A stretch of DNA of 64,000 nt, from assembly GCF_001427605.1 (NCBI RefSeq), contig NZ_LMGZ01000019.1:124001-188000 (forward strand). The letters are read 5' to 3'. The stretch is from Devosia sp. Root635 (GTDB taxonomy: Bacteria; Pseudomonadota; Alphaproteobacteria; Rhizobiales; Devosiaceae). Positions 16,878-26,886 of the stretch are shown in pieces. The notes below the pieces were generated by a model. That model searched no databases. It saw only the letters and a list, made by a program, of their open reading frames with translations, and had not been told where the DNA came from. The number at the start of each line of letters is the position of its first letter. Positions within the stretch are counted from its first letter, which is position 1. Made by a program: the position numbers and the translations under genes.

Positions 16878-19328
16878 TTACCCGCGCCCCAGATGGGCGC
16901 CCGCAGCGGCCTTGACACCCTGCAGTACGCTGCGCCGCCCGCTTTCGTGCTTCGGCGTCGCCCTGGAGGTGTCGTCAACCGTAAAGACACCGATGACGCG
17001 ATCGAGTTCATTGGCCTGCGCCTCGGTCTGCTCGATGGCCGCATTGGTTTCTTCCACCAGCGCCGCATTGTGCTGGGTCATTTCGTCGAGCTGGCGCACC
17101 GCCACGTTGACCTCGTCGATCGACGCGGCCTGTTCGCGGCTCGCCTTTGCAATGCCGTCCAGCATCGCGGCATTGGCGCGGATGGCCTCCTGCACGGACA
17201 CCAGGTGCTCGGCCGCACTGGCCACCAGGCGCGTGCCCCCCTTGACCTCGTCGGCGCTTTGCTCGATCAGCGCCTTGACGTCGGCCGAGGCGCTGGCCGC
17301 CGATTGCGCCAGCCGCCGCACTTCCACCGCCACCACGGCAAAGCCGGCGCCCGCTTCCCCGGCTCGCGCCGCTTCCACAGAAGCATTGAGCGCCAGCAGA
17401 TTGGTCTGGAAGGCGATATCGTCGATCAGCCCGATAATGTTGGAAATCTTGGCCGAGGACTGGGTAATCCGGTCCATGGCGCCGGTCGCTTCGCCCATCA
17501 CCGCCCCGCTGGCTTCGGCCTCGGAGGAGACCGCGCGGGCCTCGCGGCTCGCCGCTTCGGCCTGGGCCGCATTGTCGACCACGGTGCGGCTGACCTGCTC
17601 GATGGCGGCACTGGTTTCCTCGATGGTCGCCGCCTGCCGCGTGGTGCGCTCGGATAGATCGTTGGCGCCGGAGAGGATTTCCCCGGTGGCCGTCTTGAGT
17701 GCCCCCGATGTGCCACGCAGCTGGCTGACGATTTCGCCGAGCCGCTCGGCCACGCCATTGGTATCCTGCTTGAGCTGGGCGAAGGCGCCCTTGTAGTCGC
17801 CGGTCATGCGGTGCGTCAGGTCGGCCCGGGCCAGCGATGCCAGCACGCTGCCTGTCTCGGTCAGCCCGCGATCGACCGTCGTCACCAGATCGTTGACATC
17901 AAGCGCCAGTTGCCGGAGCTCGGGATCGCTGAGCTCGGTGCCGACGCGGCGGGAGAAATCGCCATCGATGGCTGCGCCGACCACGGCGCCGATATCCTGC
18001 TGCAAAGCCTGGATGACACTGACCCGACTGGCCCGCTCTTCGCTCATGTCGAGCTCGGCGGCCCGCAGGTCGCGCATCTTGATGCCGTTGCTGCGGAACA
18101 CATCCACCGCCTCTGCCATATAACCCAGCTCGTCGGCGCGCTCGAGGCCGGGCACCGCCATATCCAGCTTGTCGCCGGCAATCTCGGCCATGGCGTCGGT
18201 GAGGCGCGAAATCGGCCGCGTGATGGTGCGGGCGATGAGGATGCTCACCACCGCCGCCAGCGCCAGCAGCACCAGCCCGATGATGAGCATGGCGTTGCGC
18301 AGCCCGGTCGAGGGCGCGGAAATGTCTGCCTCGCTTTCCAGCGCCACCACGGCCCAGTCGACCCCGCCAAAGGTCAGCGGCTCGCTGGCCGCCACATAGG
18401 CCGCCCCGTCGTGATGGGCCAGCGTGCCCATCGCGGCGCTGCCCGCCAATGCGGCGCTGACGGCATCGCCCTGCAGCGACAGCGCCAGCACATCATTGCC
18501 CTCGGTCTTGGGGGAATCGTTGCGCACCAGCCCGTCCTGGCCGACGAGATAGGTCTCCCCGCTCTGGCCCAGCCCCTGCGTACGCTCCAGCACGTCGCCG
18601 ATGCGGCCGGTCGGCATCTGGAAGGCGATGACGCCGATCAGGAAGCCCTGGTCATAGACCGGCGCGGCAATGAAGCTGGCCGGCGCCCCGGCGCTCGGGC
18701 CATAGGGGGCGAAATCGGAGAGGAACACCTGCCCCTCTTCCCCGGCCATGGCGGATCGCACCACCTTGCCCAGGTCGCTATCGGCCCACGGCCCGCCGCC
18801 TTCGGCGAAATTGGTGGCGAAATCGGCTTCCTTGAACACGGTGTAGACGTTGTTGAAATCGGTATCGAACAGGAAGATGTCGTAATAGCCGCGCTTTTCC
18901 AGCAGATCGCGGAAATCGGCATGCAGGTTCCGGTGATGCAGGTCGTAGACCGGCAACTTGTCGGACGTATCGAGCTTGAGCCGTTCGCCGGCGGGGTTGG
19001 GATTCTGCGTGATATAGGCGCCCTGCAACAACTCGGTCGGGTCGCCCTGCCCCTTCAGCGAGCGCATCGCGCCGGAGAACAGGTCGATACCAGCCGCGAT
19101 TTCCGACCGGCCGGCAAACAGCGTCAAATCCTCGGCCACTTCGCTGAGATAGGCATCAAGCGCCGAGCGGGCATTGGCTGCCGCCGCGGTGAGCCGCTGC
19201 TCGGCCTGGTTTTCGACGATGGCACTGCTGGCGACATAGCCGGCCAGCGCCAGGCTGGCTCCAGTGACAAGCGCGATCGCCACCACCATGGCCGGTAGCT
19301 TGAAGGCGAGTTTGAGCTGGGTCGTCAT
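16878..19328 (-). CDS. Chemoreceptor with double-Cache sensor (receptor 2), tether lost
   Basis: The protein has 816 residues from the ATG at 19328 (GGAAG upstream). A membrane helix (about 13-36) is followed by a large periplasmic domain (about 40-340) of the dCache kind, with [19 protein letters not shown] and [14 protein letters not shown] second helix (about 350-372) leads to HAMP units and the MCP signalling domain with [18 protein letters not shown]. It ends [11 protein letters not shown] at a TAA. Directly after that stop, in another frame, the minus strand encodes DWNEF (16861-16875), and the codon that is TAG in the sister genes is TGG here. This suggests loss of the CheR/CheB tether by frameshift plus stop loss. 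The sensed ligand is unknown. Confidence 0.88.
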   Translation of the reverse strand: MTTQLKLAFKLPAMVVAIALVTGASLALAGYVASSAIVENQAEQRLTAAAANARSALDAYLSEVAEDLTLFAGRSEIAAGIDLFSGAMRSLKGQGDPTELLQGAYITQNPNPAGERLKLDTSDKLPVYDLHHRNLHADFRDLLEKRGYYDIFLFDTDFNNVYTVFKEADFATNFAEGGGPWADSDLGKVVRSAMAGEEGQVFLSDFAPYGPSAGAPASFIAAPVYDQGFLIGVIAFQMPTGRIGDVLERTQGLGQSGETYLVGQDGLVRNDSPKTEGNDVLALSLQGDAVSAALAGSAAMGTLAHHDGAAYVAASEPLTFGGVDWAVVALESEADISAPSTGLRNAMLIIGLVLLALAAVVSILIARTITRPISRLTDAMAEIAGDKLDMAVPGLERADELGYMAEAVDVFRSNGIKMRDLRAAELDMSEERASRVSVIQALQQDIGAVVGAAIDGDFSRRVGTELSDPELRQLALDVNDLVTTVDRGLTETGSVLASLARADLTHRMTGDYKGAFAQLKQDTNGVAERLGEIVSQLRGTSGALKTATGEILSGANDLSERTTRQAATIEETSAAIEQVSRTVVDNAAQAEAASREARAVSSEAEASGAVMGEATGAMDRITQSSAKISNIIGLIDDIAFQTNLLALNASVEAARAGEAGAGFAVVAVEVRRLAQSAASASADVKALIEQSADEVKGGTRLVASAAEHLVSVQEAIRANAAMLDGIAKASREQAASIDEVNVAVRQLDEMTQHNAALVEETNAAIEQTEAQANELDRVIGVFTVDDTSRATPKHESGRRSVLQGVKAAAGAHLGRG

Positions 19329-19465
19329 TGAGGAAACTTCCGGAGTTGTGGCACTGCTGCCTTTGACAAGGCATGTCCGCAGCTCCTCTTCCGCGGTCAT
19401 GACGCAGCTAAACCATAGGAACGCTATGGTTAAGGAAGCCCTTCCGCCACTGTCATGACGCCGTC

Positions 19466-19498
19466 ATGCGGGCTCCCGGCCAAACCGGGAGCCCGCAT
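19466..19498 (-). terminator. Strong hairpin after receptor 3
   Basis: Perfect 14-bp stem (ATGCGGGCTCCCGG / CCGGGAGCCCGCAT) with a 5-base loop, 12 bases past the receptor 3 stop on the minus strand. No T-run follows on that strand, so termination may be partial. Confidence 0.65.
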
Positions 19499-19509
19499 TT
19501 GCGATCGGC

Positions 19510-21909
19510 CTAGAACTCGTTCCAGTCGGCCGAGATGGCGGCATTGCCCTGGCTGAGATAGGCCTGCGCCGCTTTCCTGACATTGGTCGGGCGGGCAGTC
19601 GGCGCCGGGGCGGCCGTAGCCCGTGTCGGCGCGGCCCGCTCGCTGCCGGTATTGAACACCGCCACGATCTCGTCGAGGGCGCTGGCCTGGGCCTCGGTCT
19701 GCTCGATGGCGGCATTGGTCTCTTCCACCAAAGCCGCATTGTGCTGGGTCATCTCGTCCATGGTGCGGACGGCGATATTGACCTCCTCGATCGCGGAGGC
19801 TTGCTCGCGGCTTTCTCGTGCAATCCCGTCCATAAGCTGGTTGCTGGCGCGCGCCGCATCCAGCATGGCCGAAAGTCGCGCCGCGGCATCCGAAACGAGG
19901 CGCGAACCGAGCCCTACTTCGCCGGCCGACTGCTCGATCAGCACCTTGACGTCGGCCGAGGCGCTGGCCGCCGACTGGGCCAGCCGCCGCACTTCGACGG
20001 CCACCACGGCAAAGCCCTTGCCGGCATCGCCGGCCCGCGCCGCTTCCACCGACGCATTGAGCGCCAGCAGGTTGGTCTGGAAGGCGATGTCGTCGATCAG
20101 CCCGATGATGTTGGAAATCTTGCCCGAACTGGCCTCGATCGCCGTCATCGCCTCATTGGCCTTCTGCATGACCTGCCCGCCCTCTTCGGCGGTGCGGGTC
20201 ACTTCCGCCGCGTTGATGCTGGCATCCTTGGCGCGCTGCGCATTCTGCAGCACGGTCGAGGCAAGCTGCTCCATGGCCGCCGAGGTTTCCTCGATGGTCG
20301 CCGCCTGCTTGGTGGTGCGCTCGGAGAGATCATTGGCACCGGAGAGGATTTCCCCCGTCGCGGTCTTGAGCGTCCGCGAGGTCGAGCGCAACTGCGTCAC
20401 CACCTCGGTCAGCTTGTCGCCGACCGCATTGGTATCGGCCTTGAGGCGGGCAAAGGCGCCCTGGTAGTTGCCGTCCATGCGCATGGTCAGGTCGGTATTG
20501 GCTAGCGCCGTCAGCACGCGGCCGGTTTCGTCGAGTCCACGATCCACCGTGGCGACGAGGCTGTTGACGCTGCTGGCGAGGCCATTGAGTTCCGGATCGG
20601 GGAATTCGGTCTCGACCCGCTTGCTGAAATCGCCGGCAATCGCGGCATCGACCACCTGGCCGAAGGCGCCCTGCAGGTCCGTCATCATGGCGCGGCGGCT
20701 CTGCTCCTCGGCGATGATGCGCGCCGCTTCCGCCTCGGTCATCTGGCTGACCTTGAGCCCGTTCTGGCGGAACACTTCCACGGCTCGCGCCATGGCGCCG
20801 ATTTCATCGCGATTGTCGCTATAGGGCACAAAGACATCGTAGTCGCCTTCGGCCAGCCCATCCATGATGCCGGTCATCTTGCGGATCGGCCTGGCCAGTA
20901 TGCCGGCACCGAACCACACCAGCGCCAACACCAGCACCAGCAGCGCCGCTGCGGCGCCCAGGGCCAGGTTGCGCATCTGGTCGACACCGGCAAAGATCGT
21001 TGCCGCCGGTACATCCATCAGCATGGTCCACTGGTCGGGCACGCCGTCGAACGTCAGCTGGGTCGCGATGACGAACTGCTGCACACCGTTGGCGTCGACA
21101 TAGTAGAGCCCCTTTTGCAGCAAGCCCGGATCCAGCAGGGCGCCGGCGACTTCCGGTGCAACCTTGGTGCCGACCAGCTTGGGATCGGGGCTGGCGATCC
21201 ACTGGCCGTCAGCACTGACCAGCGACACATTGCCCACCTCGAAAGGCCGAAGCTGGCCGATCACGCCTGCAATAGTGTTGAGGCTGAGATCGGCGGTGAC
21301 GATACCGACCGGCTTGCCCGCCTTGCGGACCGGAATGCTGATCGTGGTCATCAGCACATCCGCGCCATTGATGGCATAGGCAAAGGGCGGGGTCAGCACC
21401 GAGCGATCCTCGGCCATCGGCAGGCCGTACCAGTTCTCGCTGCCCGACGACATGTCCAACTGCTCCACCACCACCTTGCCATCCTGGTTGGTGAAATAGG
21501 GCACGAAGCGCCCGGTAGCGTCGGAATAGGGATGGCCGATGAAGCCGGCATCGTTGCCGTCAAGGCCATTGGGCTCGAAGGCCAGCGTCATGCCGGCCAG
21601 CGCCGGCCGCGAGGCGGTCGCTGCGGTCATCAACCGGCCCAGCAGGTCGCGATCCACCGGACCGTCGGAAATGATGCCTTCCACCGAGGCGGTGACGCCG
21701 CGCGCCAGCGAGATGATGCCGCCCATCTGGCCTGAGGCGAGCTGGCTATACTGCCCCAGCAGCGCGCGCGCCCGCGACTCGGCTTCACCGCCAGCGGTGC
21801 CATACATCAGCGTCGTGCCACCGAAGACGATGGCGCACATCGAAGCCGCGAACAATACACCTGCGCCGATCACCAGCTTCTTCTGGATCGACAGGTTGGA
21901 GAATTTCAT
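19510..21909 (-). CDS. Chemoreceptor with dCache_1-type sensor (receptor 3)
   Basis: This is a 799-residue receptor. Membrane helix one is at about 11-33, and the periplasmic part (about 35-300) includes [21 protein letters not shown] and [18 protein letters not shown], the usual central part of dCache_1 domains. Helix two is at about 306-328. Three HAMP-like units follow (about 330-385, 405-455, 455-515), then the signalling domain with [19 protein letters not shown] and [17 protein letters not shown]. The tail [12 protein letters not shown] carries the tether. The RPWY-type amino acid pocket signature of dCache_1AA proteins is not obvious, so an amino acid ligand is not supported. A CtrA-like box lies 245 bases upstream. 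Confidence 0.9.
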   Translation of the reverse strand: MKFSNLSIQKKLVIGAGVLFAASMCAIVFGGTTLMYGTAGGEAESRARALLGQYSQLASGQMGGIISLARGVTASVEGIISDGPVDRDLLGRLMTAATASRPALAGMTLAFEPNGLDGNDAGFIGHPYSDATGRFVPYFTNQDGKVVVEQLDMSSGSENWYGLPMAEDRSVLTPPFAYAINGADVLMTTISIPVRKAGKPVGIVTADLSLNTIAGVIGQLRPFEVGNVSLVSADGQWIASPDPKLVGTKVAPEVAGALLDPGLLQKGLYYVDANGVQQFVIATQLTFDGVPDQWTMLMDVPAATIFAGVDQMRNLALGAAAALLVLVLALVWFGAGILARPIRKMTGIMDGLAEGDYDVFVPYSDNRDEIGAMARAVEVFRQNGLKVSQMTEAEAARIIAEEQSRRAMMTDLQGAFGQVVDAAIAGDFSKRVETEFPDPELNGLASSVNSLVATVDRGLDETGRVLTALANTDLTMRMDGNYQGAFARLKADTNAVGDKLTEVVTQLRSTSRTLKTATGEILSGANDLSERTTKQAATIEETSAAMEQLASTVLQNAQRAKDASINAAEVTRTAEEGGQVMQKANEAMTAIEASSGKISNIIGLIDDIAFQTNLLALNASVEAARAGDAGKGFAVVAVEVRRLAQSAASASADVKVLIEQSAGEVGLGSRLVSDAAARLSAMLDAARASNQLMDGIARESREQASAIEEVNIAVRTMDEMTQHNAALVEETNAAIEQTEAQASALDEIVAVFNTGSERAAPTRATAAPAPTARPTNVRKAAQAYLSQGNAAISADWNEF

Positions 21910-22153
21910 TCTGTATTCCCTACCAATTAATGCCCCTGACGAGGCTGCCCCGCGGACCTTTCACGGCTCGCTTCACTCACCGCATCTGTCTTTGAAATGG
22001 TATTCCGGCATGGCTCGGCGCCGCCCGCGGAGGCGGGAGCGACGGATTCTGATTGCCGGAAAAGCGACGCCATGCTGCTCCAGTCGTTGCTTGCCGCAAC
22101 GACATGCCGATTCAAAGTACAACTGCGTCCGGGATCACCCTGCCAGATCGGGC

Positions 22154-22168
22154 TTAAGGCCGGGTTAA
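22154..22168. promoter_or_regulatory. CtrA-like box (perfect TTAA-N7-TTAA)
   Basis: TTAA-GGCCGGG-TTAA matches the CtrA consensus TTAA-N7-TTAA exactly. It lies 245 bases upstream of receptor 3 and just beyond the terminator of receptor 4. CtrA controls motility genes in many Alphaproteobacteria; binding here is inferred. Confidence 0.55.
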
Positions 22169-22195
22169 GTACGTTTGCTTGTGTGATCGCATGAC

Positions 22196-22222
22196 AAAAA
22201 GGGCGCCCCGCGGCGCCCTTTT
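22196..22222 (-). terminator. Terminator after receptor 4
   Basis: Stem GGGCGCC / GGCGCCC with CCGC loop, followed on the minus strand by TTTTT. It lies 27 bases past the receptor 4 stop. Confidence 0.88.
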
Positions 22223-22248
22223 CCAACCTTTGCCAGCGGAGCAGGCCC

Positions 22249-24318
22249 CTAGAATTCCGACCAGTCCTTGGCGATGGCCGCATTGCCCTGCGTCAGGTAG
22301 GAGCGGGCGGCCGAGCGTACCTTGTCGACCATGCCGCGCGCCGGCGCCGCAGCGCGTTTCGGCGCGGTCTCGACCGTCTCCTCGATCGTGAAGATATCCA
22401 CCACCCGGTCGAGCTCGCTGGCCTGGGCCTCGGTCTGCTCGATGGCTGCATTGGTTTCTTCCACCAAAGCCGCATTGTGTTGGGTCATCTCGTCGAGCGT
22501 GCGCACCGCCACCGACACTTCGTCGATAGCCGCCGCCTGCTCGCGGCTCGCCTTGGCGATCGACTGCATCAGGCTGGCATTCTCGTTGACCGCCTGCAGC
22601 ATCTCGGTCAACTGCTCTGAGGCATTGGAGACGAGCTTGCTGCCGCCCTTGACCTCGTTGGCGCTCTGCTCGATCAGCGCCTTGACGTCGGAGGACGCGC
22701 TGGCGGCCGACTGCGCCAGGCGCCGCACTTCCACCGCCACCACCGCAAAGCCCTTGCCGGCATCGCCGGCCCGCGCAGCTTCCACGGAAGCGTTGAGCGC
22801 CAGCAGGTTGGTCTGGAAGGCAATGTCGTCGATAAGCCCTATGATGTTGGAAATCTTGGCCGAGCTCGAAGTGATGCGCTCCATCGCCTCATTGGCCTCG
22901 GTCATCGTCACTCCGCTCTGCGCGGCACTCTGGGAGACCGACTGCGCCATCACATCTGCATCTACCGCCATGCGGGCATTTTCCGCGACGGTCGAGGCAA
23001 GCTGTTCCATGGCCGCCGAGGTTTCCTCGATGGTCGCCGCCTGCTTGGTGGTCCGTTCGGAAAGGTCATTGGCGCCGGAAAGGATTTCCCCGGTCGCCGT
23101 CTTGAGCGCGCGCGAGGTCGACCGCAATTGCCTCACCACATCCGTCAGCTTGTCACCCACCGCATTGGTGTCGGCCTTAAGCTTGGCGAACGAGCCCTGA
23201 TAGTCCCCTTCCATGCGTTTGGTGAGATTGGTGTCGGCCAGCGCCGCCAGCACATTGCCGGTTTCGCCGATGCCGCGATCCACCGTCTCGACCAGGTTGT
23301 TGACGCTGCCGGCCAGCGCGTTGAGCTCGGCATCGGGGAACTGCGCATGCACGCGCTTGGAAAAATCGCCGGCAATAGCGGCATCCACCACCTCGCCGAA
23401 AGCGGCTTGCAGCGCCACCATCATATCGGTGCGCTCGATCCGGCGACGCTGCGACGCGGCGCGCTCCTCTTCGGTCATCTGGCTGACCTTGAGCCCGTTC
23501 TCGCGGAAAACTTCCACCGCCCGAGCCATTTCGCCGACCTCGTTGCCGCGGGTAATGAAGGGAACCTCGGTTTCGTAGTCGCCTTCCGCCACCGCTTTCA
23601 TGGTCTGCGCCAGCTTGGGCACCGCTGCCATCATCAGGCGGGACATGATGTAGCCCAACACGCCCAATACGACGAGGCTGACTGCGCCCACGCTCAACAG
23701 CACCCACAGGGTCGACAGGATACCCGCCTCGAGCCTGGCCTTGTCCGTACCGGCATAGAGCACGCCGATGAGGCCACCCTCCTGATCCTGGATAGGCTGG
23801 TAGGCGGTGTAATAGGCCGTTCCCTGCACCGTGGCCTCGCCGAAATAGGGCTTGCCTTCGAGAAGGGTCGCATAGGCTGGATCGGTCGCGTCGAGCACCT
23901 GGCCCACGCTGCGCTCACCCTCGGGGGTAAGCAGCGTGCTGCTGAGCGCCGTGAGCGGCTTGGTGGCGTCTTCAGCGCCATAGATCGTCACGCTTTCGCC
24001 GGTGAGGCGAGCCACCGAATCCACCAGGTCGTGATTGACGAAGAGCCGCGGCATGGCCCAGGTCTTGACCGAGGCGATGCTGCCATCCTCGGCCCAGGCG
24101 ACTTCGGCGCCCGGCAGCTTGCCGCCGACGACGGTTGCGGCAGTGCGCAGGTCACCATCCAGTTGCGACATCGCAGTGGCGCGTGTCGAGGCACTGAGAT
24201 TGATATAGGTCGCCGTCGTTACAGCGGCGATCGACACGATGATCGCCGAGATCACGAGAATGGCGATCATCGTCGTCAGCTTGATATTGCCCAGGAAGTG
24301 CCCAGCGCGCTTCAACAT
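22249..24318 (-). CDS. Chemoreceptor with Cache_3/Cache_2 sensor (receptor 4)
   Basis: This 689-residue receptor has a helix at about 14-34 and a compact periplasmic sensor (about 38-198). The sensor blocks [53 protein letters not shown] and [11 protein letters not shown] match the Cache_3-Cache_2 fusion family. Helix two is at about 203-226. HAMP units follow to about 405, then the signalling domain with the standard tip and [17 protein letters not shown]. It ends AIAKDWSEF, a tether variant with S for N. A CtrA-like box lies 79 bases upstream. Receptors 5 and 6 have the same architecture, so this is a small family expansion. Confidence 0.9.
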   Translation of the reverse strand: MLKRAGHFLGNIKLTTMIAILVISAIIVSIAAVTTATYINLSASTRATAMSQLDGDLRTAATVVGGKLPGAEVAWAEDGSIASVKTWAMPRLFVNHDLVDSVARLTGESVTIYGAEDATKPLTALSSTLLTPEGERSVGQVLDATDPAYATLLEGKPYFGEATVQGTAYYTAYQPIQDQEGGLIGVLYAGTDKARLEAGILSTLWVLLSVGAVSLVVLGVLGYIMSRLMMAAVPKLAQTMKAVAEGDYETEVPFITRGNEVGEMARAVEVFRENGLKVSQMTEEERAASQRRRIERTDMMVALQAAFGEVVDAAIAGDFSKRVHAQFPDAELNALAGSVNNLVETVDRGIGETGNVLAALADTNLTKRMEGDYQGSFAKLKADTNAVGDKLTDVVRQLRSTSRALKTATGEILSGANDLSERTTKQAATIEETSAAMEQLASTVAENARMAVDADVMAQSVSQSAAQSGVTMTEANEAMERITSSSAKISNIIGLIDDIAFQTNLLALNASVEAARAGDAGKGFAVVAVEVRRLAQSAASASSDVKALIEQSANEVKGGSKLVSNASEQLTEMLQAVNENASLMQSIAKASREQAAAIDEVSVAVRTLDEMTQHNAALVEETNAAIEQTEAQASELDRVVDIFTIEETVETAPKRAAAPARGMVDKVRSAARSYLTQGNAAIAKDWSEF

Positions 24319-24396
24319 GTCGGTTTACCCCGTAGCCCCCGCGCAGTTCAGTGGGACCTGCCCGCGCCTTGATCCGGGAAAAATATCAGCGCAGGC

Positions 24397-24411
24397 TTAA
24401 TCGAGTGTTTA
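24397..24411. promoter_or_regulatory. CtrA-like box upstream of receptor 4
   Basis: TTAA-TCGAGTG-TTTA: one mismatch to TTAA-N7-TTAA, 79 bases upstream of the receptor 4 ATG. Confidence 0.45.
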
Positions 24412-24470
24412 TCATCCCAAATCCGCCGGTCCGACGCCCGCCGATGTTGCAATGCCCCGATCCGGCATGA

Positions 24471-24504
24471 AAAACCCCGCGGGCACCGGGTGCCGCGGGG
24501 TTGG
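24471..24504 (-). terminator. Terminator after receptor 5
   Basis: Stem AACCCCGCGG / CCGCGGGGTT (24473-24502) followed on the minus strand by TTTT, 28 bases past the receptor 5 stop. Confidence 0.88.
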
Positions 24505-24529
24505 TTTGTTCCGGTAGCCTGGCTGGAGA

Positions 24530-26605
24530 CTAGAACTCGTTCCAGTCCGGCGCCACCGCGGCATTGCCATGGGTGGTGAGGTTGGCGGAGGCAGCATGCA
24601 GGCGCTGCTGCAGGTCGCGCGCACCGCCGGCAGGCGCTGCCCGTTCGGCCCGCGCCTTGCCCGTCTCCTGCTGGGCGATGCGGAACACATCGACGATGCG
24701 GTCGAGTTCGGTGGCCTGCGCCTCGGTCTGCTCGATGGCCGCATTGGTCTCTTCCACCAAAGCCGCATTGTGCTGGGTCATCTCGTCCATGGTACGGACG
24801 GCGGTGGTGACCTCCTCGATGGCCGAAGCCTGCTCGCGGCTGTCATTGGCGATGGATTCCAGCAGCCCGTTATTGCCGCGCGCCGCATCCAGCATTGCCT
24901 TGAGCTTGCCCGCCGCGTCGCCCACCAGCTTGGAGCCGGAATTGACTTCCCCGGCCGACTGCTCGATCAGCACCTTGACCTCGCTCGAGGCCTGCGCTGC
25001 TGACTGTGCCAGGCGCCGCACTTCCACCGCCACCACGGCAAAACCCTTGCCGGCATCGCCGGCTCGTGCCGCTTCCACCGACGCATTGAGGGCCAGCAGG
25101 TTGGTCTGGAAGGCGATGTCGTCGATCATGCCGATGATGTTGGAAATCTTGGCCGAGGATTGCGTGATGCGCTCCATGGCCGACGTCGCCGCGTCCATCA
25201 CCTGCCCGCCCTCTTCGGCAGTGCGGGTCACCTGCGCCGCGTTGACGCTGGCGTCCTTGGCCCGCTCGGCATTCTTGAGCACCGTCGTTGCCAGCTGCTC
25301 CATGGCCGCCGAGGTTTCCTCGATGGTCGCCGCCTGCTTGGTGGTGCGTTCGGAAAGATCGTTGGCGCCCGAGAGGATTTCCCCCGTCGCGGTCTTCAGC
25401 GACCCCGAGGTGTGGCGCAACTGGCCGACCACTTCGGTCAGCTTGTCGGCCACTGCATTGATGTCGGATTTGAGCGTGGCGAAGGCGCCTTCATAGTCGC
25501 CCTCCATTCGCTCGGTGAGATCGGTATTGGCCATCGCCCCCAGCACATGGCCGATCTCGGTCACGCCGCGATTGAAGGTCGACACCAGGTTGTTGACGCC
25601 GGCCGCCAGCCCATTGAGTTCGGGATCGGGGAATTCCACCGCCACCTGCCGCGTGAAGTCGCCGACCACCGCCGCATCGACCACTTCGCCGAAAGCCGAC
25701 TGCAGCTCGCTCATCATCTTCTGCCGGTTTTCCTGGTCGGCGATGATGCGCGCGGCTTCCGCCTCGGTCATCTGGCTGACGCGCAGCCCGTTCTGGCGGA
25801 ATACTTCCACGGCACGGGCCATGGCGCCCACTTCATTACCCTGCTGAGTATAGGGCACTTCGGTTTCGTAATTGCCCTCGGCAATGGCTTCCATCGAGCC
25901 GGCCAGCTTGGGAATCGGCTTGGTGATCAAGCGCGACAGCAGCAGCCCGACAAGGCCCAGCCCCACGGTCACCAGGCCCCCCACCATCAGGATCAGCCCC
26001 AGCACGCCATTGGCCGAAGCCTCGACATTGGCCATGGGCGTCCCCACGAAAATGGCGCCCATCACTTCGCCGCTCATCTTCTCGATCGGCTGCAAAGCTG
26101 CGAAATAGCTGATGCCGTTGATCGGCAACCGGCCGATGAAGGGCTCGCCGGCCATCACCGCTTCATAGGCGGGACTGGTGGCGTCGAGCGCCAGGTCCGC
26201 GATCCGCGTCCCATCCGGAGCGGCGATGCTGGTGGTCTTGCCCGCCAGGATCTGCGTCGCGGCGTCGTACACGTAGATGCTGGCATCCTGCTTGGTGACG
26301 CGCGTCACCGAATCGATGATTTCAGTATCGTAGAACGGCGGCACGGCCCAGCTCTGGAACGCATCCATCGTGCCTTCTTCGGTCCAGTTCAGCACCGAAC
26401 CAGAAATGCGCCGTTCCAGGATCGTCGCGGCAACCGCCAGGTTGGTCTGCTGCTGCTGCTTGCTGTCGGTGATCGACTGGGCATGCAGGTTCATATAGAT
26501 CGCACCCGACACCGCGGCGATGGATCCGATAATGGCGATCAGGACCAGCGCCGCGATCGCCGTGGTCATCTTGATATTGCCGAAGACGGCAAAGAGCTTG
26601 CGCAT
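24530..26605 (-). CDS. Chemoreceptor with Cache_3/Cache_2 sensor (receptor 5)
   Basis: This is a 691-residue receptor with GGGGGA upstream of its ATG. The helix at about 13-33 is followed by a sensor (about 40-205) with NWTEEGTMDAFQSWAVPPF, DSVTRVTKQDASIYVYD, GEPFIGRLPINGISYFAAL and EVMGAIFVGT, a Cache_3-Cache_2 pattern. A second helix pair lies at about 208-230. Three HAMP-like units lead to the signalling domain, with [16 protein letters not shown] at its tip (M for the L seen in the sister genes). It ends AVAPDWNEF. The gene is close in sequence to receptors 4 and 6; its signalling half is nearly repeated among the six membrane receptors. Confidence 0.9.
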   Translation of the reverse strand: MRKLFAVFGNIKMTTAIAALVLIAIIGSIAAVSGAIYMNLHAQSITDSKQQQQTNLAVAATILERRISGSVLNWTEEGTMDAFQSWAVPPFYDTEIIDSVTRVTKQDASIYVYDAATQILAGKTTSIAAPDGTRIADLALDATSPAYEAVMAGEPFIGRLPINGISYFAALQPIEKMSGEVMGAIFVGTPMANVEASANGVLGLILMVGGLVTVGLGLVGLLLSRLITKPIPKLAGSMEAIAEGNYETEVPYTQQGNEVGAMARAVEVFRQNGLRVSQMTEAEAARIIADQENRQKMMSELQSAFGEVVDAAVVGDFTRQVAVEFPDPELNGLAAGVNNLVSTFNRGVTEIGHVLGAMANTDLTERMEGDYEGAFATLKSDINAVADKLTEVVGQLRHTSGSLKTATGEILSGANDLSERTTKQAATIEETSAAMEQLATTVLKNAERAKDASVNAAQVTRTAEEGGQVMDAATSAMERITQSSAKISNIIGMIDDIAFQTNLLALNASVEAARAGDAGKGFAVVAVEVRRLAQSAAQASSEVKVLIEQSAGEVNSGSKLVGDAAGKLKAMLDAARGNNGLLESIANDSREQASAIEEVTTAVRTMDEMTQHNAALVEETNAAIEQTEAQATELDRIVDVFRIAQQETGKARAERAAPAGGARDLQQRLHAASANLTTHGNAAVAPDWNEF

Positions 26606-26835
26606 AGATTTGTTCCCCCGACGGTCCGGACGCGGCGAGACTATCGCGCGTGCTTTGCGGACTTACTGATGGGGAAAATTACGGGATAGCCGTTAATCGA
26701 AAGTTGTTCAAACCGGCCCGGTATCGTTTCCGGGAACAATTTAGTCGTTTCGAACGCCGATTTTCTCCAAAAAACGGACAATCGGGGCGCGACTGCCAAC
26801 GCGACCGTGAGGATGGCGTCCCTTTCCGCGTGCCA

Positions 26836-26871
26836 TCCCGGCCTCGATGACTGTCGTTTGCGAGGCCGGGA
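26836..26871. terminator. Long-loop hairpin after receptor 6
   Basis: Perfect 11-bp arms (TCCCGGCCTCG / CGAGGCCGGGA) with a 14-base loop, 16 bases past the receptor 6 stop. There is no T-run on either strand, so it may only protect the mRNA end. Confidence 0.5.
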
Positions 26872-26886
26872 CAGCTCGGGGAACTG

